From contig NC_058166.1 of assembly GCF_020080835.1 (NCBI RefSeq), positions 7,202,000 to 7,265,999 on the forward strand: DNA of 64,000 bases, in the 5' to 3' direction. The position numbers and the translations under genes are program-made. Below, in pieces: positions 40,110 to 50,698 of the stretch (position 1 is the stretch's first letter; every line of letters begins with the position of its first letter). The notes below the pieces were generated by a model that ran no database searches, was not told the origin of the DNA, and saw only the letters and a program-made list of their open reading frames with translations. The stretch comes from Cotesia glomerata (lineage: Eukaryota > Arthropoda > Insecta > Hymenoptera > Braconidae).

Positions 40110-40450
40110 ATTTGAGTGAAACCCAAGAAATTAACGACTTGGATGCAGAGGTGACGGGAGGAGAATTCAGCCATTACATCTATACCAATAGTTACATTGG
40201 GTGAAGAAGAGTGGTGACATCGGTCATTGCACCAAAGTTCCAGTGATAACTTTGGAAGATGAGTCAAAAAAGATATTTTTGGATTTGACATTAGAGGATT
40301 GTGAAACCAAAGAAAAAGGAACGACTCCCTTATCTCGGGAGATGAATAGAGTAATTGAGAAAATCGTCAAAGTCTGGGGAAAAAAAAAGAGGACCGCAAA
40401 TAAGTGCAAATGAACCTTTGTACCAAAAAGCTTAAAACTGTTTGGCACAA
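40110..40450 (+). pseudogene. Copy of exon 3 of the Polinton acidic gene
   Basis: Begins after an acceptor (aataacttcag) with DLSETQEINDLDAE, matching exon 3 at 31973. It then shows frameshifts and substitutions (e.g. near 40165 and 40215). Exons 1-2 would lie in the gap. Convergent with the protease at 40792, unlike copy 1 where the ATPase follows. Confidence 0.7.
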
Positions 40451-40454
40451 ATAT

Positions 40455-40791
40455 GTAATAATACACACACACAATAATAATAATAAATACACACACAATA
40501 ATAATAATAATAATAATAACATGTATGTATGTATTTCTGTTCCCACTAATGTAGAAACTCAATAAACATTACAATTAAAAAATGAAAATACATTTTTTTT
40601 TTCATTCATTAGTAATAAGAACCAGCTTTCCTAACTTTAATAATATATATATTAAAAACTAGAAGGAATAAGGTTTTTTTTTCAATAATAATAATAATTT
40701 TTTATTGAGATATTAATTTTTTATTTTTTTAAAAGATAATATATAAGTTTACAAAAAATATTCTTAATTGCTAAATTACATTTTTCAAATA
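40455..40791. repeat. CA/AAT repeats and AT-rich spacer
   Basis: cacacacaca-aataataataa repeats near 40464-40520. The rest includes the mirror of 39960-39988. No gene. Confidence 0.6.
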
Positions 40792-41274
40792 TTAATCAAC
40801 ACTTGTTTGATTGTATACTAGACCTCTACCAGTTAAATTTTTAAAGGGTCTCTTTAATTTATTTTTATTATTAATCTTATTTCTAACTATGTTCTTAAAC
40901 ATTTTTAAGAGTATTCTGTCGTTTTGTTCTGTGTTGCCATCAAACAATTTACAAAATGATGATAGGGAGTTGTTATTAGAAAGCCAATGCAAGACAGCAA
41001 TGCAATATTGACCACAATAATTAGAACAATAATTTTGTAAATGCTGTTTGTTCCATTGGTATTTTCTACAGTTTCTACGCAGTCGTTGAATAAATCTATG
41101 ATCACTTGGTGGGCGTCCAAAGCTGTCAAAGTAGGTCCCATCTCTATGTTTATTAATGAAGAATGCGACCCAGTGAGATCCCGGTTTTGTGTGATCATCG
41201 GTATTGACAATGATTGAACACGGTTTAGGCCAGATCCATGGGATCTTGTCTGCGGGATAGATCAACGGTTGCAT
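40792..41274 (-). CDS. PRO: Polinton cysteine protease, copy 2
   Basis: Same protein as 39282-39767 with a few changes (SHWVAFFI for SHCVALFI, HRD for HGD). It keeps the His, acidic and Cys (YCGQYC) positions. The N-terminus differs: a change near 41274 (gatagatcaacggttgca) breaks the link to the upstream start codons. It has a slightly longer C-terminus (KLKRPFKNLTGRG) because the stop codon at the end of the first copy is absent. Confidence 0.8.
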   Translation of the reverse strand: MQPLIYPADKIPWIWPKPCSIIVNTDDHTKPGSHWVAFFINKHRDGTYFDSFGRPPSDHRFIQRLRRNCRKYQWNKQHLQNYCSNYCGQYCIAVLHWLSNNNSLSSFCKLFDGNTEQNDRILLKMFKNIVRNKINNKNKLKRPFKNLTGRGLVYNQTSVD

Positions 41275-41476
41275 CGGTATAAGGTAAAAGTCGTACTAAT
41301 TGAAGAGTGTCCATAAAATTGTCTGTACAGCGAGGTAACACACTGAATACTGATTCATCTTCTTAAAACTTTTAGTTATATACTTTTAGTCAAAACTACT
41401 AGTAATAATTTTGTCTAATAATCGAGGAAGCGGATGATAGACCGTAACTATATACAAAGTATACACTATTTTCTCT

Positions 41477-42837
41477 TTAATTATAATCCACTATAACCTG
41501 TCGTGATGAATCAATTTCCAAAATGTTATCAAACTCTAAGTATGTAATACAGTTTACATTAACTTCAAGAGCTTTACTAAAACGTATTTCTAGTCTGAGA
41601 CTTCCGTTCTTAACTAAATTCCAATGAGAAGCCAAATTTGCGGATAGGTCTGGTGTTAAATCAAAAGCATAAAAAGTGCTTCCATATTGATAATCTAAGC
41701 GTGTGATCCATGACCCCATATTTCCGAAGTGGACACCCGTTCCACTAAATAAGGTGTTATATGCTTCTACCTCAGAGTACTTATCTTTACCAAATTCCGG
41801 CTGTAGTGCCCTACCCAACAATTGTTGGCCATCGATGTATAAACAAAGATAGTTTAATGAAAAAGTTTGAAAATTGAAAGGATTATGTGTTTTGGAACTG
41901 TTGTATGCTCTATTGTCCACAAAACCAACTATTATTCTTTTTAGGTAATTGGCTGGCTAATACCACATTATCGATAGTATTTCCTAAGTATTCCTTTTGG
42001 ATAAAACAAACGATTTTACTGCTTCAACTCTAGTAAGCGGATGCTTTGCAGTTGTTTGACTGACAATTGTTCTTGCATGAGCTATTAAAATACTCGGGTT
42101 AATTTTTCACTCTTCTCGTTATTAACATAGCCTCCAAAAATCTTGACATTGTAGTTATTTTACTTCCATTCATAAGACAAAATGTATTTTTCAGATCGAA
42201 CTAAGCGAATTCCTGAAACATTTCTACTTTCCGTTAAGTAAAATTTATCTTGATTAAAAACATCACAATGTAAATGACCCATCATTTTCAAACTCTTTTC
42301 CATTCGCTGTGAATGTCATTCTATCTTTTAGACACTTTATTTTTAATACTTTTCTACACTATCAAATTCTCCCTAATGTATCCATACTCCCACAACGCCA
42401 TTTTTAGGAATGAGTAGTTTTTGCATCCGACTCCATAATTTAAACATGATTCAATACTAAGCTCTATAAGCGTAGGCATGATTAGGTGGTGAAATCATTT
42501 TTTTGATTGAAAAAAGAGCATCTATCTTGATTAAACATTGAATATAAAAAAGTATTTATTGGACCCACAGACATCATTTCAGCAGCTGTACTGTAACCAT
42601 CACTTTTGTACAATTTTTGCTTTAATTTTTATCATAGTATGTGATAAGTCAATGTATTCTTCACCGTGTCCAGGTAGCGCCAACAAATTCTATCGGTGTA
42701 TCGTCCGATAAAGATGCCATAGGGTTGTAATATGTCCATTGTGATTGTTCAATACTTGTTTGCGTTGGAGGTAGTGTGAATAAATCTAGTTCTGATTTTG
42801 CACACTCACTCTGAGTGAAATGTAAAAATGATACCAT
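41477..42837 (-). pseudogene. MCP: Polinton major capsid protein, copy 2
   Basis: From about 42837. The C-terminal 147 residues (41920-41477) are open and nearly identical to copy 1. The N-terminal two thirds (42837-42000) are recognisable base by base against 37818-38600 but are peppered with one- to five-base insertions and deletions, leaving no long frame. Confidence 0.8.
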
Positions 42838-42845
42838 TTTGTATT

Positions 42846-43362
42846 AATTAAATATATCATAAACGTCACGCTTCTTAGATTTTTTCACTTTACGTTTTAT
42901 TTTTGTTTTGAAGTTATCCTCTTTTTGGTAGCCTTTTTTCTTACTACTACGCTTCCGCACTCTTCCCGCGGTTATGCACTTTGTGTGAGTTAATCTACGT
43001 ATTCGCTGACTTTTATGTACCCAGACCCACGCATCATATCATCAAATTTTTCTGATGCCTTTCTTTTTAAGTCGCATCCCTGTTTCTGTAAGTCTGTGTT
43101 CCAATGATTGTTTGAAAGGAATTTGCCCTGTTTGTAACGTCACTCCAATACATTCATACCTGCATGAAGGCCTCTTTTCCTACAGCTCATTGCCGCTTTA
43201 CCGAGAAAAGGGACAACTCTGCAGAGTCCTCCCAGAGAAAAGCACCTGCTATACCATGACCGTGTTGATAAGAACCAACATAAACTTTGCCAAATCTATT
43301 ATATTTTTCTTTATAACCGCCTCCACCCGCTTGAGTATTATAATGTTACTCAATATAATAAT
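42846..43362 (-). pseudogene. Polinton basic minor protein, copy 2
   Basis: Retains the N-terminal part missing in copy 1 (a Gly-rich QAGGGGYKEKYNRFG before KVYVGSYQHGHG), then the membrane-like and Lys-rich parts, with many indels. It shows what was deleted at 37345 in copy 1. Confidence 0.65.
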
Positions 43363-43473
43363 GAAGTCATTCTTTAATCAATTCTCTCTTAAAGTTAGAA
43401 GTGTCATGCGTTCAAAGGTCCGTACTCAAATGGCATGGGATCAGCCATTATTATTTCTTATATCTATTTCAAT

Positions 43474-44584
43474 GAACGCTTTTTTCCTGAAGTAGTACAG
43501 CGAACGTGCCACGAACACTATTAGTAGAGACAGACATAAAATATTTTCATTTTAAGACAGTGTTATTTACGCTATCTTATTTCAATATTTAATAATATTT
43601 AACTATTTTAACAATACTATGTAACAAGCTTTTGTTGTAGTTTGCAAAGTGTACATCAGATAATCGCTTGCTCCAGAAAGAAAATCTGTTTTTATACCAT
43701 TTAACAAAAACCTCATATCGACGAGGTTGGAATTTCAATAAAAGATTACGAAATTATAAAGTTCTAAATAACTAATAAACTAAGTACTTAGAATCATCAA
43801 TTACATGTTTTCAAAATTATTTTTGAAAGTAATTAAATGAATAAAAATGAATAACAAATTTTTTTCACACTGATAGAAGTTATTTAATGCCAAAAAAATG
43901 TTGTTAATAGTTAACAAATATTAGGGAGCACTTTTTACAGTATTAAACTAATCTTTCTTAGTATTTAAAATGATTTGTTTGTATCAATCTGATGTTCATT
44001 TGTTAGATAGTAGTAAATCTTACTAAGAAATATTTGTTAAGGATTAAAAAGTGGTTTCTAATAAATGATTTGTTAAATATTAAAAATATTTTTAACTAGA
44101 AACAAATCCTTCTATTAGTTGCAGTTATTGGATATAAATTAAAATGACATATAACCTCTGTCTGTTACTTAATCGTATTCATTTATTACATATAATAACG
44201 TTTATTTATTACCATTTATATTTCATTCATATTTCACTCTAAAATAAATCTTAAATTTATAATTATTTTCAATTTCTCTTGTTACAGTTTGAATTTACCG
44301 CTAGTTTTTTACTAGAGTTTGTATACTAACCTGTCAATTAATTCATTTTTTTTTCCGGTAACTTTTAAGTTACGGCACGCAAACCAACGTTTTAATGTGA
44401 CAACATTATTGTCTTTTACGGTTGCAAATTTTAATTTTGCTTCAGGAACGTCGTCTTCGGTCAAAAACATGTTTTTTATAAGTCCACTTTACTATGTGAT
44501 TAAATGGAGCTCTGACAATGTTTGTCCCTACCGAACTACTAGCGCCGCTAGTGAGTAATTTTTCGTACTTCAGGAAAAAGGCTC
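43474..44584 (-). mobile_element. 1.1-kb DNA element with short imperfect inverted ends, inside the penton gene
   Basis: The ends read GAACGCTTTTTTCCTGAAGTA on plus at the left and GAGCCTTTTTCCTGAAGTACG on minus at the right, an imperfect inverted pair of about 20 bp. AT flanks both sides (43472-43473 and 44585-44586). The flanking penton codons rejoin sensibly across it. Interior AT-rich, with one exon-like SAP segment at 44331-44470. It looks like a MITE-like or gene-carrying non-autonomous element. Confidence 0.55.
44331..44470 (-). CDS. First exon with SAP-like DNA-binding motif
   Basis: From ATG 44470, 46 codons, ending at a donor GACAG|GTTAGTATAC. It begins MFLTEDDVPEAKLKF and continues NVVTLKRWFACRNLKVTGKK with ELIDR, the helix-turn-helix pattern of a SAP domain (LKxWxxxxxLKxTGKKxELIxR). 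SAP domains bind AT-rich DNA. No second exon was found downstream. Upstream (44480-44560) is a less AT-rich stretch that may be its promoter. Confidence 0.55.
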
Positions 44585-45297
44585 ATTGTTCTAAAGGAGT
44601 TCGATATAAGGGGTATATAATTAGGAGAGCCGTAATTATTGGTGACAGTCATTCCATATGAATATAAACTTGTTTCTGGGGTACTGCTCGTAATAACGCC
44701 GAATTTATGTCTCCAGTTACATATGGAGCACAAATATCGCAATAAATGAAAAATCTATCGGGTATCCTTCTTGTCAAACTGAAGGGTCTTTCACTTACAT
44801 TTATATATTCATAACTATCACTGTCTTTTGTACCTAAAAGAAAGTCTGTTTGATTGGTTCTATCGTCATAGCGGTTAAAACCTAAAATATCTAATAAAGT
44901 TGGAGATAACAAAAGACGATAACTGGTATCTTTACATTTCGGAGGTTCACAAATTCTTTTTACAGTGGTAAATCCTGAATCATTTAATTTAAAGTGAAAA
45001 TGTTCTGCAGTATCAGGGAAGTTATTCAAAACTGACATGAATTTCCTTAGGTCTGTATAATGTCCTCTGGGTAAGTAAAAATCTGAATATATATCAGGAA
45101 CTCCATAGGCGGCAGGGCCAGCGCTAACTAAATACACCCCTCCTTCTTTTTTCGACTGAATGTGAAAAAAACTTGCAGGGAACTGTATTTCTTTTAGCAT
45201 TGATCTGGTAGCATTGTTGTGTAATGAGCTGCCGTGTTGTCCGGAAAATAATTCATACTACCATCACTTGGTAAAACCATAAGAAACTCTGTTTTAT

Positions 45298-46407
45298 TCA
45301 TTCTGATATTGTTGATGTAAGAATCCAAAATATTGTTTATTTTTTCCTTTTCCTTTGGTTTTAATGATTTTTTCAATTAGAAATTCTTCTTTTTCAAGAT
45401 CCTTAATCACTCGCACTATTTCTTGTTCATAGAAAAAACCATCAATTTCTTCACCATTTGAAATCTTTTTGAATTCATAAGTAGAGGAATATTTTGAACG
45501 TAGTTTAGTTTTTGTAACTTGAAAAAATTTCTTCAGTATAACCAGCCTCATAACCTTTCTCGGAACGTAGACTTATATTTACTGATCCGTACACGCATAA
45601 TCATTCACCTTATATTTAAAGAGTTTTTTTCGAGGTCTTATCACAGGATATCGTTTTTGAATATTACGAAACACCTCCCCAAGCGTTATCTAAATTTACT
45701 GATGCAGGCTCCATCCTTATCGAGCTATGATGTTTTGTATGATTATAAGCCCCAACTAATTGTTGTAAAATATCAATGTATTTATAAGTTTTCCAGATGG
45801 ACTAAAATAGCGCCACATTCCGTTCTTTCAAAGTTCTGTTAACACGTTCTACTACTAACACTTGCTTTTACATCGGGGTTTCGTGCAGTTCTAAAAGTAT
45901 GGCCAATGTCTTTTGATAATTTAAAGTATTCTTGTACACCACTACCTGCTACAAAATTCCCTTTCCTTTATCTGTTTGGATCATGAAAGGTTTACGTCCA
46001 TTAAGTACTTCGGTCAAAAAATATTTTTTAAATCCTTGCAATGAACAGACTTGGCAATTTATCTAGTAAGGGTTCAACCCATACATATGTTACTTAATAC
46101 ATCTATTATTACAACAAGAAGAAATGCCGGACACACCATCATTATAAAGTTTTAAAGATTTTATTTCTACAAGATCAGCCTCCCATACATTATCTATATT
46201 TGAAACAGTATAATGTAACCTTGGAAATTTACGCCGTGTAGGTCTATGTCTAGTGTAAGTATCCTGCGCAGCTAACCATTCATTTATTTTTTCTTCGGGT
46301 ATATTTTTTTTGAATTTTCCCACTAAATTACGTGCTCCGGAGTATGATACAGGATTAGACGGATTGTAATACTCTTTTTTAAGAGTTTCTTCTATAGCCG
46401 TAACCAT
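45298..46407 (-). pseudogene. INT: Polinton integrase, copy 2, chromodomain deleted
   Basis: N-terminal part 46407-46090 is open (SGARNLVGKFKK, AYTRHRP-like TYTRHRPTRRKFPR, WEADLVEIKSL). The catalytic core (46090-45560) is broken by several indels. The end 45551-45298 is open and reaches KGKGKNKQYF, then jumps to the last codons, so most of the chromodomain is lost by an internal deletion. Confidence 0.8.
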
Positions 46408-47150
46408 TTGAATGAATTTTTATACATCTGTTTTTTATTACCACCACTCTGTAAAGTACTATTTGCAGGAGATTGAAAACTTTGTGAGTTTTCTGATGAA
46501 ATATTACTTTTATTTATACGTTTAGGTGTAGATGTATTGAGAGGTAGTCTTTTTATATTTACTACATCTTTATTCCAGAAACTACTATTTCCTACAAACT
46601 CTCGGGGAGTATTTATTTCTTGTAAATATGCAGCAAAAAAGTTTCTACCGGTAGCTTTTACTGATTTTCGGTGACGTACAGCATCGTTTATGAGATCAAC
46701 TATATTACCACCAGGTATTTTACGCCCATCCAAAGTAACACTTCCTTTATTGTCCCAGTTTAATCTCCTGTCACCATCTACAGACTCAATATGTCGTAGA
46801 ATATTTTTAGCCAATGCTTGATATGATTTCGGAACACCAGTTATTATGTCTGAAGTTTGATATGATCTATTATGCTGAGTATTATCTGCTGCCACTGCGG
46901 TACTAATATTCTCATTATTATTAATGCTAGAAAAATCTGTAAGATCAGGAACAACTTCACTATTGTCAACTTCTTTTTTTTCTGTCACTGGAATGTTATT
47001 GTGTTCTCTATTTTTAAAAAATAGATAACGTCTTAATACTTCTGAGTATTGTTTCAATTTAGCATGATCATAAATATTGAATGAATTCACGCTCAAAATT
47101 TTAGCCAATTCAGCATCCAAACGAGATTGTATATCACCAGGGGTTTGAGA
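46392..47150 (-). pseudogene. PX: Polinton PX, copy 2
   Basis: 47120-46392 is open (242 codons): RLDAELAKIL, SEVLRRYLFFK, RKIPGGNIVDLINDAVRHRK. It differs from copy 1 at many residues, so the two Polintons are not recent duplicates. The N-terminal ~50 residues are replaced: upstream sequence reads a different, hydrophobic frame (47392-47150, FSVLLFLGIFLRYM). Confidence 0.75.
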
Positions 47151-47921
47151 TGCAGGGTTTGATTTGCAATCCAGAGAGATTGCAAAAAGGCACTTACAAC
47201 TGTAACTGCAACAAAAAAGCCCGAAGGCATATAACGCAGAAAAATACCCAAAAATAAGAGCACAGAAAAAGACGTGTTTCTATTACTTACGTATATCAAT
47301 TTATGATAATACTTTTCTGTAATTCTATTTTTTGTTATTTTAAAAAAATCATTTTCATCAGCGTAATTGATTTTCTCATCAACAACGAGCATTTTTTAAC
47401 TTAAAAACTCGACGAAAATGACATAAACAATTTAAAAACGCTATTAACATTACTGAGAAATTTCAAAGCTTATCTCGCTTTGAATTTTATCAATTTATGG
47501 ACTCCGAACGATTCGAATTATTATTGATATAATGTTTTTTTTTCTACTACTATTACTATCATTAGCGTAAAACCCAATAATAATTTTTCCTACTTTAATA
47601 TCAAACATTATATAAAAATATTTCCAATGAATCATACTTATCTACTAACATTGCTATCAATACATAGCACTCTAAATATGTCGTAGATTAAGGTTGTTAT
47701 CGAAAGTAATAAAAAAATAAATATCTACCAGCACTACGATCAATTTTGGTACTCAAAAATTATTATAAAAAATTTACACTCATATCGTTTTCACAAAAAG
47801 AGGTTTTATAAAAAAAATTTACCAATATGAAATACAATGTTAAAAAAAAATTTTAACTATACCTTCAAAGATATATAGGTAATTATAATAAGTAACTAAC
47901 AGTAGCACTGTCAAAACTAGA
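47151..47921. other. Polinton/DIRS junction, AT-rich
   Basis: A short frame with a hydrophobic stretch (VLLFLGIFLRYMPSGFFVAV, 47392-47150 minus) may be part of the Polinton. From 47400 to 47921 there is nothing recognisable. Confidence 0.4.
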
Positions 47922-48764
47922 CTAGCGATAAAATAAAAATCTCTTCTCGATTGTAGGTTCTACACAATATTTCTCCGAGTCCAAGATAAAACCTAGATAT
48001 TTACACCTTCTATTAGGAGTCGTCGTACTCTTACGATAGTTAATAATAAAACCAAGTTCCTCTAAGAGGCCTATCGTACTCTGCACATTATTCTTACAAG
48101 CTTCGTAATCTTTGCCTACACATAGAAAATCATCGAGATATACTACCGATAAAAAACCTTTTGACCTAAGTTTATTAACCACCGGTTTCATTATTTTTGT
48201 AAATGTATGAGGACTAGAACACAAGCCAAAGGGTAGACACACGAATTGATAAAGCTGGCCCTCAAATCTGAATCTAAGGTATTTCCTAGAGGATCTTTTT
48301 ATCCGGACCAGGAAATACGCATCCTCCAAGTCTAGGTTAGCCATGAACGCGCCCTTATCAATGAGATCTCTAGCGGATCTCAGGTCCTCCATTTTGAAGT
48401 GATATGTCTCAATGAACTCATTTAATTGCTTTAAATTAATAATAAAACGATCCGACCCATCTGCTTTTGGTACTAGGAAATACGACGATATAAACTGACC
48501 CTCAATATCTGAGCAAGGCTCAATAGCCCCCTTTTTCAAAAGTTTACCGACAGATTGCTGGACCCGTACTTCATCACCCGGAGACCTTACAGGTTCACTG
48601 GGTTCTACAAGTTGTATGGGTTGGGATTTAAAGGGAATACTATAACCTTTAAGACAATCAAAGATGAATTTATCATGTGAAACACCTTTCCAATTCTCTG
48701 TGAAAAAACTGAGTCTGCCTGCTAATTTATTTACCTCTTGTTGTTCTTCAACAACAATCTCCAC
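47922..48764 (-). CDS. DIRS-type reverse transcriptase, truncated
   Basis: 280 residues. Motifs: GRLSFFTENWKGV and IPFKSQP at the start, FLVPKADGSDRFIINLKQLN, MANLDLEDAYFLVRI, FVCLPFGLCSSPHTFTKI and VVYLDDFLCVG (YLDD). The spacing and wording are those of DIRS/PAT retrotransposons rather than gypsy or copia. It ends at 47922 after CKYLGFILDSEK, so RNase H, methyltransferase-like and tyrosine recombinase parts are missing. Confidence 0.85.
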   Translation of the reverse strand: MEIVVEEQQEVNKLAGRLSFFTENWKGVSHDKFIFDCLKGYSIPFKSQPIQLVEPSEPVRSPGDEVRVQQSVGKLLKKGAIEPCSDIEGQFISSYFLVPKADGSDRFIINLKQLNEFIETYHFKMEDLRSARDLIDKGAFMANLDLEDAYFLVRIKRSSRKYLRFRFEGQLYQFVCLPFGLCSSPHTFTKIMKPVVNKLRSKGFLSVVYLDDFLCVGKDYEACKNNVQSTIGLLEELGFIINYRKSTTTPNRRCKYLGFILDSEKYCVEPTIEKRFLFYR

Positions 48765-49975
48765 TACTTCCTATTCTTCTCTGAGTTGGGCTTCAGTGGG
48801 GGCTTCGACGTCCCTGCCGTGGATCTCGGCTTGTACCTCGTGTTTGAGAAGAATATTCTCTGCTGATAGCTGCCCACCTGCCTGAACCTCGCAGGTGGAC
48901 CTCTCAAGTTTCCCTGAGACGCAGTCCTGGATGCCTGTTTCTTGACAGCTGGTTTTTCAGAAGGTTTTAAAGATGCAGCCACTTTTACGATGGCCTTTGC
49001 ATCTTTAACCTGGTCATTAAGTTTCTGACCATAAAGCCATTCGTCTGGGATACTAGCCTCTAGAGTAGATTTTATGTCCTTATCTAGAGTTGGAGTAATA
49101 AATGATTTCCTCGCTATTGACTGTTGGTGGAAAACATCACTCAAGATTTTTCCAGTGTCCCAGAGATATTTCGTCAAAGTAATTTGATCGATCTCCTCTG
49201 ATGAGCTATCTGACAACAGAGATATAGCTGAGCTTAAAGATGATAATGCTGACCCAACACAATTTTGTGTGTCAGTAAAGTGATCATCACGTTTCTTCGC
49301 GATCTCAGTCAAGTGACGCTGAATTTCAAGGTTAACCTTGGGTGCTTCAGTTTGGAATTCTCCATCTCAAACATATTTCTTTAGTAGAGCTTTTTTAACC
49401 TCTCCAGTTAAACCCTTTGATATCCAAGTCTCCCACCATCTTTTCAGGCTGTCATTTACCTTGACTGATGTATTTGTGTTCGGGATCTCTTCCCCAAGCA
49501 CTTCACGAAGTTCATCGTCCAAATCGAGCTTGTCCACCATTGTTCTGAATTTTCCTTGTTGGAAATATTGTCCTCCACTGTAATAAAAATAAAGAAAAAT
49601 TTTTATAATGATGGCTTGCTAAGCTTTTTTTTTGTGGGAATAATGCTTTGGAAAAAAAAAATAAACATCAAACTTTATGTCCATAGAGAACTAGGTTATG
49701 TTCGTGTGGAAATAACCTGTGTGAAACTTCATATGGAAGAGACATACCAACACATATATCTATGTGTAATATTTTTTCCCAAAAAACAAACCATTCTCAC
49801 CTTTATTCTGTTCTGCAGTTTTGTTAACTATAGCCTGCAAATCCTGTTGCGCTTTTAAAAGCTCCTGGACGCTCTTGGCGATGGCTTCAATTTGGCATTG
49901 TAAATCTTTCTTAGATAGCTTGGGGGGTCTACTTTCCACTGAACTTGATCGGGAACGTTTTTTGGATTTCCCCAT
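48764..49975 (-). pseudogene. gag: DIRS gag, spliced and with one nonsense codon
   Basis: First exon from ATG 49975 (MGKSKKRSRSSSVESRPPK, coiled segment IEAIAKSVQELLKAQQDL) ending at a donor near 49800 (AAAG|GTGAGA). After an intron of about 220 bp an acceptor (TTTTTATTACAG...GGAG) leads to LDLDDELREVLGEE and RWWETWISKGLTGEV. An in-frame TGA at about 49367-49369 interrupts it. The body continues 49312-48764: LTKYLWDTGKILSDVFHQQS and ARKSFITPTLDKD are DIRS gag hallmarks. Ends next to the RT start. Confidence 0.75.
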
Positions 49976-50379
49976 TGTTAAAAATCAAATTTTTGCGTTT
50001 ATGTAATAAAAAAATTATTAAGTTTTTTATTCCAGTAATTGTAACCCACGTCCGTTGTTGTTGACACAACAAAACAATATAAGACTGCTAGGGTGCGCGC
50101 CAGGCGCTGAGGGCTACTGGCGCGAAAAAGCATTTATAAGACAAAAGGTTTATAAAATTGATTCAAGCTTTTATTCTAGTGAAAATGATTTAAATATTGG
50201 GAGAAAATTATTATAAGCTATTATAATTATTTCCAGCTTGCATATTTTCGGATCAAAATTTTTGGCGAAAAAACAGCGATAGGATGCATTTGTAAAATGG
50301 CATCTGCACTGATGACCAAAAATGTTGAAAAAAATTACTCTGGTACTGGAAAAGAATAAAAGGCGTGGGAAAACTTAAT
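49976..50379. other. Upstream region of the DIRS element
   Basis: Includes a GC-rich patch at 50085-50135 (agggtgcgcgccaggcgctgagggctactggcgcg) with partial self-complementarity (ggcgc/gcgcc). DIRS elements have terminal repeats upstream of gag; I could not prove one here because the other end is missing. Confidence 0.35.
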
Positions 50380-50606
50380 TTTAGCGCAACAGAAACATTT
50401 AAGTGTATGGAAGGTATGAAATGATTTTTATATAATTGTGTTTTTAATGTATCGAATTATTTATTTATTTTTTTATTGCAGATGTAGTAAAAGAGAAACT
50501 TGGTGACTGTGAAGATTGCAAAAATTTTGCCGGAAAAGTTGGCCGGTGGTTGTCAGGGCAAGGAGATCGAGAACAGGGTCGAAAACAAAGATCCTTATCT
50601 TTATAA
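50380..50606 (+). pseudogene. Two-exon gene fragment, unknown
   Basis: Left exon ends at 50413 with GAAG|GTATGA, right exon starts at 50482 after TTTTTTTATTGCAG. The frames join in phase and read FSATETFKCME then VVKEKLGDCEDCKNFAGKV and GRWLSGQGDREQG to a TAA at 50606. Two CxxC-type cysteines. The left exon has no clear start and an upstream stop near 50360. I do not recognise it. Confidence 0.4.
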
Positions 50607-50652
50607 TCTATTTAATATAATAATCCTTATCTTTATAATCTATTTAATATAA
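50588..50652. repeat. 31-bp tandem duplication
   Basis: atccttatctttataatctatttaatataata occurs twice in a row. AT-rich repeats continue to about 50705. Confidence 0.8.
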
Positions 50653-50698
50653 TAATATTACAATAACATTATTATTAAAATAATTAATATTAATATAA

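Larger units (their letters stand above)
43400..45301 (-). pseudogene. PY: Polinton penton protein, copy 2, split by an insertion
   Basis: Starts at ATG 45301 (MNKTEFLMVLPSDGSMNYF). Frame breaks near 45200 and 44700. The body (FPASFFHIQSKKEGG, LDILGFNRYDD, NNYGSPNYIPLI) is intact to about 44590, where a 1.1-kb element enters. The C-terminal strand (FIEIDIRNNNG, PMPFEYGPLN) is found beyond it at 43473-43400, with further shifts. Confidence 0.75.
40089..47400 (-). mobile_element. Maverick/Polinton, copy 2, degraded
   Basis: Mostly minus strand: PX, integrase, penton, basic protein, major capsid, protease, then on plus the third exon of the acidic gene, convergent. The protease end and capsid end are well preserved, while 42000-43300 has an indel every few tens of bases compared with copy 1. 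A small DNA element splits the penton gene. No TIR, ATPase or polymerase is present; the right side ends near 47.4 kb before a DIRS element. Confidence 0.88.
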
